Assembly: GCA_963781895.1 (NCBI GenBank)
Contig: CAWAIM010000017.1
Location: 248,001 to 312,000, forward strand
Origin: Roseiarcus sp963781895
GTDB taxonomy: Bacteria > Pseudomonadota > Alphaproteobacteria > Rhizobiales > Beijerinckiaceae
Length of the DNA stretch: 64,000 nucleotides
Direction of reading: 5' to 3'
The notes beneath the pieces were generated by a model. It worked only from the letters and a program-made list of their open reading frames with translations, made no database searches and was not told where the DNA came from. Below, one piece after another: positions 28,662 to 37,398 of the stretch. The position numbers and the translations under genes are program-made. Every line of letters begins with the position of its first letter. Within the stretch, counting starts at the first letter, position 1.

Positions 28662-29451
28662 ATGTCAGCCCTGAAGCACGCCGTTCGAACCGAGAAGATC
28701 GCCTTCCTCTCCTCGGGCGCAAAGGAAGCCGATGAGGCGCTGGAGGCGCTCGTCGGACGCTATGGCAACCGCCCGCCGGCAGAGGCCGACGTCATCGTCG
28801 CGCTCGGGGGCGACGGTTTGATGCTGCAAACCCTGCACAGCACGATGAAGGCTCCCAAGCCGATCTACGGCATGAACCGAGGCTCGGTTGGCTTCCTGAT
28901 GAACGAATATTCCGAGAACAATCTGCGCGAGCGACTTGCGGCCGCCCGGCCCTCGATCGTCCATCCGCTCGTCATGCGGGCGCGCGACGTTCACGGCTCG
29001 GAAACGACAGCGCGCGCGATCAATGAGATATCGCTTTTGCGCCAGACCTATCAGGCGGCGAAGCTGCGCATCGAGGTCGACGAGTTCGACTCGACTCGAC
29101 GAACTCATCGCCGACGGGATTCTGGTGGCGACGCCGGCCGGCTCGACCGCTTACAACCTTTCCGCCAACGGACCGATCCTCCCGCTCGGCGCGCCGTTGA
29201 TGGCGCTGACGCCACTGTCGCCCTTCCGTCCCCGCCGCTGGCGCGGCGCGCTCCTGCCCGACGCCGCGCGCGTGAGTATAGAGGTTCTGGAAGCTGACAA
29301 GCGTCCGGTCGCCGCCGCCGCGGATCACTTCGAAATCCGCCGCGTTACGCGGGTTGACGTGGCGATGGACCGCGCGACGTCGCTGATCCTGCTACACGAT
29401 CCCGGCCACTCGCTCGACGAGCGAATTTTGCGCGAGCAGTTCGGTTACTAG
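28662..29451 (+). pseudogene. nadK: NAD kinase, frameshifted
   Basis: Makes NADP from NAD and ATP; normally essential. The N-terminal part reads HAVRTEKIAFLSSG, ALGGDGLMLQTLH (the GGDG motif), YGMNRGSVGFLMNEY and ARAINEISLLRQ. Around 29090 the frame shifts within a run of three TCGAC repeats; relative to family spacing there is one extra base. The rest (LDELIADGILVATPAGSTAYNLSANGPILPL) continues in another frame and ends at 29451. Repaired length is about 262 aa, typical of alphaproteobacterial NAD kinases. GGAGA upstream favours the ATG at 28662. Because NAD kinase is needed for growth, a sequence error is more likely than true loss unless a second copy exists. Confidence 0.88.
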
Positions 29452-29459
29452 AGGCAAGC

Positions 29460-30032
29460 ATGGCCAAGGCGGCGCGCGTAACCGGCGAAACCCTCCTCGC
29501 CAGAGGGCGGTTCGACCTTACCCTCACCGATGTCGAGGTCGTCGAGGAGGACGGCGCGACACGCCGACTGTCGCACGAGGTCTATCGGCACGGCAAGGCG
29601 GCCGCGGTGCTGCTTTATAATCCTTCGCGTTCGGTCGTGACGCTGGTCAAACAGTTCCGGTTGGGCGCCTATCTTAGCGATAGCGCGCTGGCGACGATCG
29701 AGGTCTGCGCCGGGATGCTCGACGGCGACGCGCCCGAGGCCTGCGTCATCCGCGAGGCCTTCGAGGAGACGGGGCTGACGATCGCGGCGCCGCGCCACGC
29801 CTTCGACGCCTATATGAGTCCCGGCGGCATGACGGAAAAAATCGCCTGTTTCGTCGCCGCTTACAGCGAACAAGAACGCGCGGGGCGCGGCGGGGGCGTC
29901 GATGACGACGAGCATATCGAGGTGATCGAGATCCCATTCGCAGATGCGATCGCGATGATCCTGCGCGGCGAAATCGCCGATGCGAAGACAATTGCGCTCA
30001 TCTATTACGCCAAGGCGGCAGGCGTTCTTTAG
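29460..30032 (+). CDS. Nudix hydrolase, GDP-mannose/ADP-sugar pyrophosphatase type (NudK-like)
   Basis: A 190-aa Nudix protein beginning eight bases after the NAD kinase stop. EVYRHGKAAAVLLYNP, VTLVKQFRLGAYL and IEVCAGMLDGD lead into the Nudix helix REAFEETGL (residues 98-106), whose Glu residues bind the metal. The arrangement is that of the NudK/ADP-ribose pyrophosphatase group (compare NudK's CAGLLD). It likely hydrolyses a nucleotide-sugar such as GDP-mannose or ADP-ribose. The TEKIACFVAAYS segment fits the dimer-swapped loop of this group. Confidence 0.85.
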   Translation: MAKAARVTGETLLARGRFDLTLTDVEVVEEDGATRRLSHEVYRHGKAAAVLLYNPSRSVVTLVKQFRLGAYLSDSALATIEVCAGMLDGDAPEACVIREAFEETGLTIAAPRHAFDAYMSPGGMTEKIACFVAAYSEQERAGRGGGVDDDEHIEVIEIPFADAIAMILRGEIADAKTIALIYYAKAAGVL

Positions 30033-30434
30033 CTGGCGATTTTGCTCCGATATAGAGAATGCGCGGCCGCGCATTTCGGCGGCGGACGGGTTGAATCACC
30101 GACGCGGATTGGTCGCGGAAATGATTGTTTTTCAAAGTTTTGTACAATTATTTTAATTTGACGGTTGGTCGAGTGGCACACGCTAGCTGTCGAGTTATGT
30201 CCTACAAACAAGAGGGCCAAACTCTAAGTCCGGATCCACGCCGCGCAGCCCAAGCGTGCGCAAGGTTTGGCCGAGACTGTGGAGCGGCTGCGTGTGAATC
30301 ATCTCATGGGGTGCGAACCGTCCATGCTCGGGACTTGGAGCTCTCGGACCGCAACGCAAAATGAAGCGGTCAGTTGAGCATTGACGACTTCGCGGCCCGT
30401 CTACTAGATCGCGAACCCACCGGGCCCAGGATCC
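30033..30434. other. Intergenic region, about 400 bases
   Basis: No gene is supported. It includes an AT-rich patch at about 30122-30165 that could hold the promoter for tesB, but no clear -35/-10 pair. No repeat-family block or RNA structure was recognised. Confidence 0.5.
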
Positions 30435-31292
30435 ATGACCGCTGAAGAACTCGTGGCGCTATTCGACCTCACGCCCTCGGGCGCCGATCGTTTTGTCGGC
30501 CTTTCGCCTCACAACGCGTGGAAGCGCGTCTACGGCGGTCAGGTGCTGGCGCAGGCGCTCGTCGCCGCGTCACGCACCGTCAGCGCCCGCGATCCCCATT
30601 CGCTGCACGCCTATTTTCTGCTTGGCGGCGACCCGCACGAACCAATCCTGTTCGAGGTCGAGCGATTGAGGGACGGGCGCAGCTTCTCGACGCGTCGGGT
30701 CGTCGCTCGTCAGCGGGACGAAGCGATCTTCGTCCTGACCGCTTCGTTCCACGCGCAGGAGCGGGGATTCGAACACTCCGCGCCGATGCCCTCCGTGCCG
30801 CCGCCTGCCTTGTGCCCCGATCCGCGCCAAGCCGTTGAAGCTCTCGAGGGCCCGTCGCGTTATCGTATGAAGGGCATGCTCGACACGATCTGGCCGATTG
30901 ATTTTCGCCCAACCGACCTCGACCGATACTCCCCAGACGCCTCGCGCGAACCGCGTCAAACGCTGTGGACCCGGATCGGCGAGCGTCTGCCGGACGATCC
31001 CGCCATTCAACGCGCCGCGCTTCTCTACCTGTCAGATATGTCGCTGCTCGAGACGGCGTTGGCCGCGCATGGACGGACGATCTACGACCACCGTATGCAG
31101 ATCGCCAGCCTCGACCATGCGCTGTGGTTTCACCGGCCCGCCCGCGCTGACGAATGGCTGCTGTATGTTCTCGACAGTCCAAACGCGACCGCCGCGACCG
31201 GCTTGGTGCGGGGCCTTATCTATACCCAGGCCGGTGTGCTCGTCGCCAGCGTCATACAAGAAGGTCTCATTCGGCAACGCCGCGAGGCCTAG
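30435..31292 (+). CDS. tesB: Acyl-CoA thioesterase II
   Basis: Hydrolyses medium/long acyl-CoA to free acid and CoA, 285 aa, a double hotdog fold as in E. coli TesB. The first hotdog has RVYGGQVLAQALVAASRT and SLHAYFLLGGDP; the second has YLSDMSLLETAL with the catalytic Asp, ASLDHALWFHRP and VIQEGLIR with the catalytic Gln. Length and order match the family. The gene has its own upstream region and lies before the glnK-amtB unit. Confidence 0.93.
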   Translation: MTAEELVALFDLTPSGADRFVGLSPHNAWKRVYGGQVLAQALVAASRTVSARDPHSLHAYFLLGGDPHEPILFEVERLRDGRSFSTRRVVARQRDEAIFVLTASFHAQERGFEHSAPMPSVPPPALCPDPRQAVEALEGPSRYRMKGMLDTIWPIDFRPTDLDRYSPDASREPRQTLWTRIGERLPDDPAIQRAALLYLSDMSLLETALAAHGRTIYDHRMQIASLDHALWFHRPARADEWLLYVLDSPNATAATGLVRGLIYTQAGVLVASVIQEGLIRQRREA

Positions 31293-31423
31293 GCAATCAG
31301 ATTAAATTTTAGGCGCCTAGCTCTTAGTCAGCTATCGCCCGAAAATGGCCGCATTCGCGCCCGCATTGATTTCGAAAAAGAAAATAGCTGCATTTTCAAA
31401 ACGTTATCTCTCATCAATCTTCA

Positions 31424-31438
31424 TGGCACGGGCCTTGT
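31424..31438 (+). promoter_or_regulatory. Sigma-54 (-24/-12) promoter for glnK-amtB
   Basis: TGGCACGGGCCTTGT matches the consensus TGGCAC-N5-TTGC except for T in place of C at the end, with correct 10-base GG-to-GT spacing. It lies about 100 bases before glnK. A degenerate NtrC-like palindrome (GCCCGAAAATGGCC, about 31335-31350) lies upstream. Sigma-54/NtrC control is the known mode for glnK-amtB in proteobacteria, so context supports the call. Confidence 0.75.
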
Positions 31439-31536
31439 AAGGAATCGCGAGGCGGAGCGCGCCTGCGCTCCGACTTCACCGTAGAGAACGGCCCGGTCTT
31501 GAAAATGCCGTGGCTCGTCAAAATGGGGCGAGGCCA

Positions 31537-31875
31537 ATGAAAATTGTAATGGCGATCATAAAGCCGTTCAAGCTGGAGGAGGTGCGCGACGCGCTGACCG
31601 CCATCGGCGTGCACGGCCTGACGGTTACCGAAGTCAAGGGATACGGCCGGCAGAAAGGCCACACGGAAATTTACCGCGGCGCGGAATACGCGGTGAGCTT
31701 CCTGCCCAAGCTGAAAATCGAAGTCGCGGTCGACACTGACGTCGCCGACAAGGTGGTCGACGCGATCGTTGCTGCGGCGCGCACGGGCCAAATCGGCGAT
31801 GGCAAGATCTTCATCTACAGCCTCGACGGAGCGGTGCGGATCCGCACGGGCGAGAAGGACAAAGACGCGCTCTGA
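31537..31875 (+). CDS. glnK: Nitrogen regulatory protein P-II
   Basis: PII signalling protein, 112 aa, from the ATG at 31537 (MKIVMAIIKPFKLEEV). The T-loop GRQKGHTEIYRG contains the uridylylated Tyr51. The B-loop TGQIGDGKIF and C-terminal signature end RIRTGEKDKDAL are standard. It senses 2-oxoglutarate and ATP/ADP and blocks AmtB by inserting the T-loop. Located 43 bases before amtB, the usual glnK-amtB pair, behind a sigma-54 promoter. Confidence 0.95.
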   Translation: MKIVMAIIKPFKLEEVRDALTAIGVHGLTVTEVKGYGRQKGHTEIYRGAEYAVSFLPKLKIEVAVDTDVADKVVDAIVAAARTGQIGDGKIFIYSLDGAVRIRTGEKDKDAL

Positions 31876-31918
31876 ACAAAAACGCGGCCTTCCCTTTCCA
31901 GATCGGAGTTCCTCGACA

Positions 31919-33406
31919 ATGAAACCGACTCGCATGTTTTCCAGAATCGCGCCGGTTCTCGCGATCGCCGCCTTCATCGGCTTGGCCGCGCCCGTCGCGA
32001 CTTACGCGCAGAACAACGCTCCAGCGGCCGCGCCGACGACGGAAGCCGCGCCTGCCGCCGCCGCGCCGGCCGCGCCCGCTGCTCCCGCGGCCGCGCCCGC
32101 CGCGCCGGCGAGCCCGCCGGCCTGTTCAGCCACCGTTCTCGAGAAATGCACCAGCAACTCCGGCGACACGGCGTGGATGCTGACCTCGGTTGCCCTCGTG
32201 CTGATGATGACGATCCCGGGCCTTGGGCTTTTCTACGGCGGCATGGTGCGGAAGAAGAACGTCGGCGACACCGTCATGACCAGTTTCGCGGTCACGGCCT
32301 TGGTGACCGTGATCTATGCGGTTGTGACCTACAGCCTCTCGTTCACCAGCGGAAATGCGTTCATTGGCGGAATGTCGCGAGTGTTTCTGCAGGGGATTCA
32401 CTATGACTTCGCAAGCGGCGCGAACTCGCCCAACCCGCTTGCTCCGACGATCCCGGAAACCGTCTACATGTGCTTCCAGATGACCTTCGCGATCATCACG
32501 CCGGCGCTGATCGCGGGCTCCATCGCCGAGCGCATGAAATTCTCGTCGATGCTGTGGTTCATGGGACTTTGGGCCATTTTCGTCTACGCTCCGGTCGCGC
32601 ACTGGGTGTGGGGTCCGGACGGCTTCATGAGCGCCGCCAATGTCGACGACAAAGGCAATTTCCAAGGCATGTTCCAAGTGCTGGATTTCGCCGGAGGCAC
32701 GGTCGTGCACATCGACGCGGGCGTCGCGGGGCTGATGTGCGCGCTGATGCTCGGCAAGCGCAAGGACACGGGCCCCGGTCACAACATGGTCTTGACCTTC
32801 ATCGGCGCTTCGCTGCTGTGGGTCGGCTGGTTCGGCTTCAACGCGGGTTCGGCGGTGACGGCGGGATTGCAGGCCGGCATGGCGATGACGGTGACGCAAA
32901 TCGCCACCGCGGTCGCCGCGCTGACCTGGATGTTCGTCGAATGGGCGCATCGCGGCAAGCCGACGGTCATCGGCATCGCCTCGGGGGCGGTCGCGGGTCT
33001 CGTCGCTATCACCCCCGCCTCAGGCTTCGTCGGTCCGGTTGGCTCGATGGTGATCGGCGTTGCGTGCGGCGTCGGCTGCTATCTCGGCGCGACCTCGCTC
33101 AAGGAGGCCTTCGGCTATGACGATGCGCTCGACGCCTTCGGCGTGCACGCGGTTGGCGGCATAATTGGCGCGCTTCTGACCGGCGTATTCGCTGTGAATG
33201 AATTCAGCGGTCATTCGGGCTTGCTGGAGGGCAACGTCCAGCAGTTCATCAACCAGTTCTATGGTGTCGGCGTGGTCATCGTCTATGACGCGATCGTTAC
33301 GCTGATCATTCTCAAGGTCATAGATCTGGCGATCGGCCTGCGGGTCAGCGAAGAAATCGAGCGCGACGGCCTCGACCTCGCCCTTCATGGCGAAATCGTG
33401 CACTGA
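31919..33406 (+). CDS. amtB: Ammonium transporter AmtB
   Basis: Trimeric ammonium channel, 495 aa, longer than the minimal ~400 because of an N-terminal signal peptide (ending about residue 30, ATYAQ) and an Ala/Pro-rich linker to about residue 68 before the first core helix. Core signatures: PGLGLFYGGMVRKKN, FQMTFAIITPALIAGS, and the twin pore histidines in VVHIDAGVAGL (His264) and GVHAVGGIIG (His410). About eleven transmembrane helices. GGAG lies 11 bases before the ATG. A strong terminator follows 74 bases after the stop. Co-expressed with glnK. Confidence 0.95.
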   Translation: MKPTRMFSRIAPVLAIAAFIGLAAPVATYAQNNAPAAAPTTEAAPAAAAPAAPAAPAAAPAAPASPPACSATVLEKCTSNSGDTAWMLTSVALVLMMTIPGLGLFYGGMVRKKNVGDTVMTSFAVTALVTVIYAVVTYSLSFTSGNAFIGGMSRVFLQGIHYDFASGANSPNPLAPTIPETVYMCFQMTFAIITPALIAGSIAERMKFSSMLWFMGLWAIFVYAPVAHWVWGPDGFMSAANVDDKGNFQGMFQVLDFAGGTVVHIDAGVAGLMCALMLGKRKDTGPGHNMVLTFIGASLLWVGWFGFNAGSAVTAGLQAGMAMTVTQIATAVAALTWMFVEWAHRGKPTVIGIASGAVAGLVAITPASGFVGPVGSMVIGVACGVGCYLGATSLKEAFGYDDALDAFGVHAVGGIIGALLTGVFAVNEFSGHSGLLEGNVQQFINQFYGVGVVIVYDAIVTLIILKVIDLAIGLRVSEEIERDGLDLALHGEIVH

Positions 33407-33479
33407 ACGGGCTTCCCGGCGTCTTCGGCCGCCGGGGCTTACTTTCCTCCCGCGGACCCAATCTCCTCCCCGCGGATCT

Positions 33480-33507
33480 GGGACGCCCTCCGGGGCGTCC
33501 CTTTTTT
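33480..33507 (+). terminator. Rho-independent terminator after amtB
   Basis: Nine-base stem GGGACGCCC/GGGCGTCCC (33480-33488 with 33493-33501), four-base loop and six T. Ends the glnK-amtB transcript. Confidence 0.9.
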
Positions 33508-33643
33508 GACCGCGACGGAAGAGCAGGAAATCAGTTCGGGCGCCGCTACGGCCCGTTAAGGTTAGGCCGCCATTAACTGGACGCGCATAGGCTGCTTGGA
33601 GGCGTGGCGAGGGATCGAGCGGCCTCGAGCCGGCGAGTAGGCG

Positions 33644-36190
33644 ATGCGTACGACGACATTTTCGGTAATCGACTACCTGCCCGCCTCGGTGCGCGAATTT
33701 CCCCGGCGGCGGGCGGCCGAACTCGCCGGCCTGAGCGCGCTGGCGGGCGTCGGCGGCCTCAGCGTCGCCTTGCTGACCTGGTCGGTCAGCGACCCGAGCC
33801 TCAATCACGCGACCAACACGCCGGTCCACAATCTCATGGGCGCGCCGGGCGCGATCGTCGCCGACATCGTCATGCAGTTGCTCGGCCTTGGATGCATCGC
33901 CGTGCTGGCCCCGCCCGCCTTTTGGGGCTGGCGGCTCCTCATCCATCGTCGGCTTGAGCGCCCGCGGATGAAAGCCGGCCTCTATGTCGTCGGCGTCGCG
34001 GCGGCGGCGGCTCTGGCTTCGTTGCTTCCGGCGCCCGGAAGCTGGCCGCTGCCCACGGGGCTCGGCGGGGTCGTCGGCGACGCTGTCCTTGCGATCCCGC
34101 GCCGCATGCTTCCCGGCTCGACGTGGGCGTTGACCGCCAGCGGCGTCGCCTTCGCGGCGCTCGCGATACTCGCCCTGACCGCGGCGGCGGGCATCGGCTT
34201 CGCCGCCCCCTCGGATGCCGACGACGCGCCGCCCAAGTCGACCGCGAACGCCCGCGGCAGCGCGCAGGCGCGATTCGACGACGAGGAGGCGGAAGACGAG
34301 CCAGGCCTCGGCATGGTGTCGATCGGCGCCGTCATGCACGCCTTGCTTACCGTGAAAGGCGCGCTGCGCCGAATGGCGCGCCGCCAGCCCGGATCCACGC
34401 GGAGCTTTGAGCCCCGGTTCGCTCCCGAGGCGGGAGTCGAGCGGGCGCCGGTCGCGCCACTGCCGCCCTGGTTCGGACTGCGCGCTGACCATGACGATTT
34501 GGTCGATCCCGCGGCCTACGCTCCGCGGGTTCGAGGGACGATCCCATCCGCCTACGCCGCCGCGCCGCAAGTCGCGAATCAAGCGAGCGCGCCAAAGCCG
34601 GCGAGCCCTCCCGCGTCGGAAGTCAAATTTGCGCTCCCGCCGCGCGGCGAATGGAAGATGCCCTCGATCGCGATGCTGACCGAACCGAAGAAGTCGGCAG
34701 GCGCGAAGATTTCTCAGGACGCTCTCGAGCAAAACGCGCGGCTGCTGGAGGGCGTGCTCGACGATTTCGGCGTCAAGGGCGAAATCGTCAACGTGCGCCC
34801 CGGCCCCGTCGTCACCCTTTACGAGCTCGAGCCGGCGCCCGGCATCAAGTCGTCGCGCGTGATCGGTCTGGCCGACGACATCGCCCGCTCGATGTCGGCG
34901 GTTTCCGCCCGCGTTGCGGTGGTGCAGGGCCGCAACGCGATCGGCGTCGAACTGCCCAATCAGCGCCGCGAGACCGTCTATTTGCGCGAGCTTCTCGCCA
35001 GCGAGGACTTCGAAAAGTCGAAGCACCGACTCGCCATTGCGCTCGGCAAGACGATCGGCGGCGAGCCGGTGATCGTCGACCTCGCTCGCATGCCGCACCT
35101 TCTTGTCGCCGGCACCACCGGCTCGGGCAAATCGGTGGCGATCAACACCATGATCCTCTCGCTGCTCTACCGCATGAAACCCGAGCGATGCCGGCTCATC
35201 ATGGTCGATCCGAAAATGCTGGAGCTTTCAGCCTATGACGGCATCCCGCATCTTCTGACCCCCGTCGTCACCGATCCGAAGAAGGCCGTCGTCGCGCTCA
35301 AATGGGCGGTGCGCGAGATGGAGGACCGCTATCGCAAAATGTCCAAGGTCGGCGTGCGCAACATCGACGGCTTCAACGTGCGGGTGGCCGACGCCATCGC
35401 CAAGGGCGAGACGCTGACCCGCACCGTCCAGACCGGATTCGACCGCGAGACCGGCGAGGCGATCTACGAACACGAGGATATGGCGCTGGAGGAGCTGCCG
35501 TATATCGTCGTGGTGGTCGACGAGATGGCCGACCTGATGATGGTCGCGGGCAAGGACATCGAGGGCGCGATCCAGCGCCTCGCCCAGATGGCGCGTGCGG
35601 CCGGCATCCATCTCATCATGGCGACCCAGCGCCCCTCGGTCGACGTGATCACCGGCACGATCAAGGCCAACTTCCCGACCCGCATCTCGTTCCAGGTGAC
35701 GAGCAAGATCGACAGCCGCACGATCCTCGGCGAGCAGGGCGCCGAACAGCTGCTCGGTCAGGGCGACATGTTGTACATGGCCGGCGGCGGGCGCATCTCG
35801 CGCGTCCACGGGCCCTTTGTTTCGGAGAACGAGGTCGAGGCGGTCGTCGCCCACCTCAAGAAGCAGGGCGCGCCGGAATATCTTCACGCGATCACCGAGG
35901 AAGACGAGGCGGACGACGATGACGCGCCCCTGCCCTCGCCCGGCTCGATGGACGCCGAGGAATCCGCCGACTATTACGACCGCGCCGTCAACATCGTGCT
36001 GCGCGACCGCAAGGTCTCGACCAGCTACATCCAGCGCCGCCTATCGGTCGGCTACAACAAGGCCGCCTCGCTGGTCGAGCGGATGGAGAAGGAAGGCGTC
36101 GTCAGCGCCCCCAACCATTCCGGCAAGCGCGAGATTCTGGTCGGGAACGGCGTGGACCGGGGCGCGTTCGAGGATCTGGCTGAGGATTGA
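33644..36190 (+). CDS. ftsK: DNA translocase FtsK
   Basis: Septum-located DNA pump that resolves chromosome ends at division, 848 aa. The N-terminus has about four transmembrane helices (within residues 20-200), followed by a low-complexity linker to about residue 330. The motor shows Walker A TTGSGKS (Lys496) and Walker B YIVVVVDEMADLMM, with the ATQRPSVDVITGTIKANFP helicase-like motif. The C-terminal winged-helix gamma domain (YYDRAVNIVLRD … STSYIQRRLSVGYNKAA) reads KOPS-type polarity sequences. Complete and in one frame. It stands alone after the amtB terminator. Confidence 0.96.
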   Translation: MRTTTFSVIDYLPASVREFPRRRAAELAGLSALAGVGGLSVALLTWSVSDPSLNHATNTPVHNLMGAPGAIVADIVMQLLGLGCIAVLAPPAFWGWRLLIHRRLERPRMKAGLYVVGVAAAAALASLLPAPGSWPLPTGLGGVVGDAVLAIPRRMLPGSTWALTASGVAFAALAILALTAAAGIGFAAPSDADDAPPKSTANARGSAQARFDDEEAEDEPGLGMVSIGAVMHALLTVKGALRRMARRQPGSTRSFEPRFAPEAGVERAPVAPLPPWFGLRADHDDLVDPAAYAPRVRGTIPSAYAAAPQVANQASAPKPASPPASEVKFALPPRGEWKMPSIAMLTEPKKSAGAKISQDALEQNARLLEGVLDDFGVKGEIVNVRPGPVVTLYELEPAPGIKSSRVIGLADDIARSMSAVSARVAVVQGRNAIGVELPNQRRETVYLRELLASEDFEKSKHRLAIALGKTIGGEPVIVDLARMPHLLVAGTTGSGKSVAINTMILSLLYRMKPERCRLIMVDPKMLELSAYDGIPHLLTPVVTDPKKAVVALKWAVREMEDRYRKMSKVGVRNIDGFNVRVADAIAKGETLTRTVQTGFDRETGEAIYEHEDMALEELPYIVVVVDEMADLMMVAGKDIEGAIQRLAQMARAAGIHLIMATQRPSVDVITGTIKANFPTRISFQVTSKIDSRTILGEQGAEQLLGQGDMLYMAGGGRISRVHGPFVSENEVEAVVAHLKKQGAPEYLHAITEEDEADDDDAPLPSPGSMDAEESADYYDRAVNIVLRDRKVSTSYIQRRLSVGYNKAASLVERMEKEGVVSAPNHSGKREILVGNGVDRGAFEDLAED

Positions 36191-36560
36191 GCGGCAGCGA
36201 AGCCTCTGCGCGTCGCCTGCCCGCTAAATGGCCAACAAGAGCAGCGGGCGCCCGGGCGCGGGCCTTCGAGGACAGCCAGTCGGGTCATCTCTGCGCTCCC
36301 CTCTGTCTTAATTTACTCATTTTATATGTTTTATAGGATTGCCTCATCGGACGGCCGGGGCGCCGGGTTGACTGGAAATGGCGCCGCAAGCCTTTGCAAC
36401 AATGGAATCCGCGGCCGAAATTGGCGACTGGCCGCTTCATATCGGAAAGGCGTAGCTGACCGCGTAAAAAAGGCTCGGCGCCGCGGCGGCAATCCCGCGC
36501 GGGGGGCCGGCGTTGGTTCGTGGTTCGCGTCCTCGCATCGCCTGGCGGCGCGTGCTGGCG
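36191..36560. other. Intergenic region after ftsK, with repeat-family block
   Basis: No gene. An inverted repeat GCCCGCT/AGCGGGC at 36220-36249 lacks a T-run and may be a weak terminator for ftsK. A short AT-rich stretch follows at 36310-36345. Bases 36374-36440 match 45093-45165 of locus B (see the repeat entry). Confidence 0.5.
36374..36440. repeat. Interspersed repeat block, locus near 36.4 kb
   Basis: ATGGCGCCGCAAGCCTTTGC followed by AATCCGCGGCCGAAATTGGCG and GGCCGCTT matches the block at 45093-45165 (ATGGCGCCGCAAGCGATTG … AATCCGCGACCCAAAATGGCG) over about 65 bases with roughly three in four bases alike by eye. It is outside any gene. Confidence 0.5.
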
Positions 36561-37379
36561 TCACGCCTGGCTCTGCGCGCCCGCCTGCTCGACCCGGATC
36601 GCCGTCTCGACCTCCTCCTCTCCCCCGGCGTGCGCGCTACGGATCATGGCGCCGTCCCGGGCGTCGAAGCCGACCACCACGCGGACATAGCGCGCGTCGG
36701 CGCAGATGCTCTCCGTCGGATCGAAGGCGACCCAGCCGAGGCCCGGGGTGTGGGCCTCGGCCCAGGCGTGAATTCCGGCGCCTTCACCGTCTTCGTCCGC
36801 GGCGCGGTAGCCGCCGATGAAGCGCGCCGGAACCCCAAGCCAGCGCGCGCAGGCGATGAAGATATGGGCGAAATCGGACGCACGGCCGCGGCGCAGCGCA
36901 AAGGCCTCGGCGGCGGAATTGGGGGCGTCGGCCGGGTCCCGATCATAGGTCATCTCGCCATGCAACGCGCTGGTCAGCCGGTGCATCGCGTCCAGCGGAT
37001 CGGCGGCCTCGCCCGCCGTTTCGGCGGCAAAATCAAGCAACGCGCCATTCAAGTGCGCGAGCGGGCTGTCGCGCAGGTACATGTCCACGGGCAGCCGCTC
37101 CACCGTTCTCCTGACGACGCCCGCCGTGTCGGTGGTTTCGACCTCGCCGGCCGCCACGACCGCAAGGCGCTCGACCGACCCGTGATGCGAGAACGTGGAC
37201 AGGAGGTTGCCATGCGCGTCCTCTCCCTGGCGAAGCGTGCCGTCGACATCGACGCCGAGCCGCCAGCGCAACACGTATTGGCTGTCGAAGCCGTGCGGGG
37301 TCAGCCGCAGGTTCATATTGATCGTGCGGGCCGGCGGCGCGAATCGATGAACGATCTCGTGCGAAATCCTGATCCGCAT
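36561..37379 (-). CDS. Transglutaminase-like protein lacking the catalytic cysteine
   Basis: A 272-aa protein with the N-terminal beta domain found before bacterial transglutaminase cores (HEIVHRFAPPARTINMNLRL) and a core at about residues 150-225. The His (GIHAWAEA, His204) and Asp (VAFDPTES, Asp220) of the triad are in place, but at the Cys position the sequence is GRASDFAHIF, with Ala167 where family members have Cys. So it is probably inactive as a transglutaminase/protease and may act as a binding subunit. It is the last gene of a three-gene minus-strand operon with the alpha-E protein and the circularly permuted ATP-grasp protein, a conserved set in proteobacteria proposed to modify a peptide. 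Confidence 0.85.
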   Translation of the reverse strand: MRIRISHEIVHRFAPPARTINMNLRLTPHGFDSQYVLRWRLGVDVDGTLRQGEDAHGNLLSTFSHHGSVERLAVVAAGEVETTDTAGVVRRTVERLPVDMYLRDSPLAHLNGALLDFAAETAGEAADPLDAMHRLTSALHGEMTYDRDPADAPNSAAEAFALRRGRASDFAHIFIACARWLGVPARFIGGYRAADEDGEGAGIHAWAEAHTPGLGWVAFDPTESICADARYVRVVVGFDARDGAMIRSAHAGGEEEVETAIRVEQAGAQSQA

Positions 37380-37398
37380 GGTTCGGTCCGCCGGTCTT

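Noticed and set aside
28662..29451. Programmed ribosomal frameshifting in NAD kinase.
   Set aside because: There is no slippery heptamer with a downstream structure, and the family is not known for it; an indel in a TCGAC repeat is simpler.
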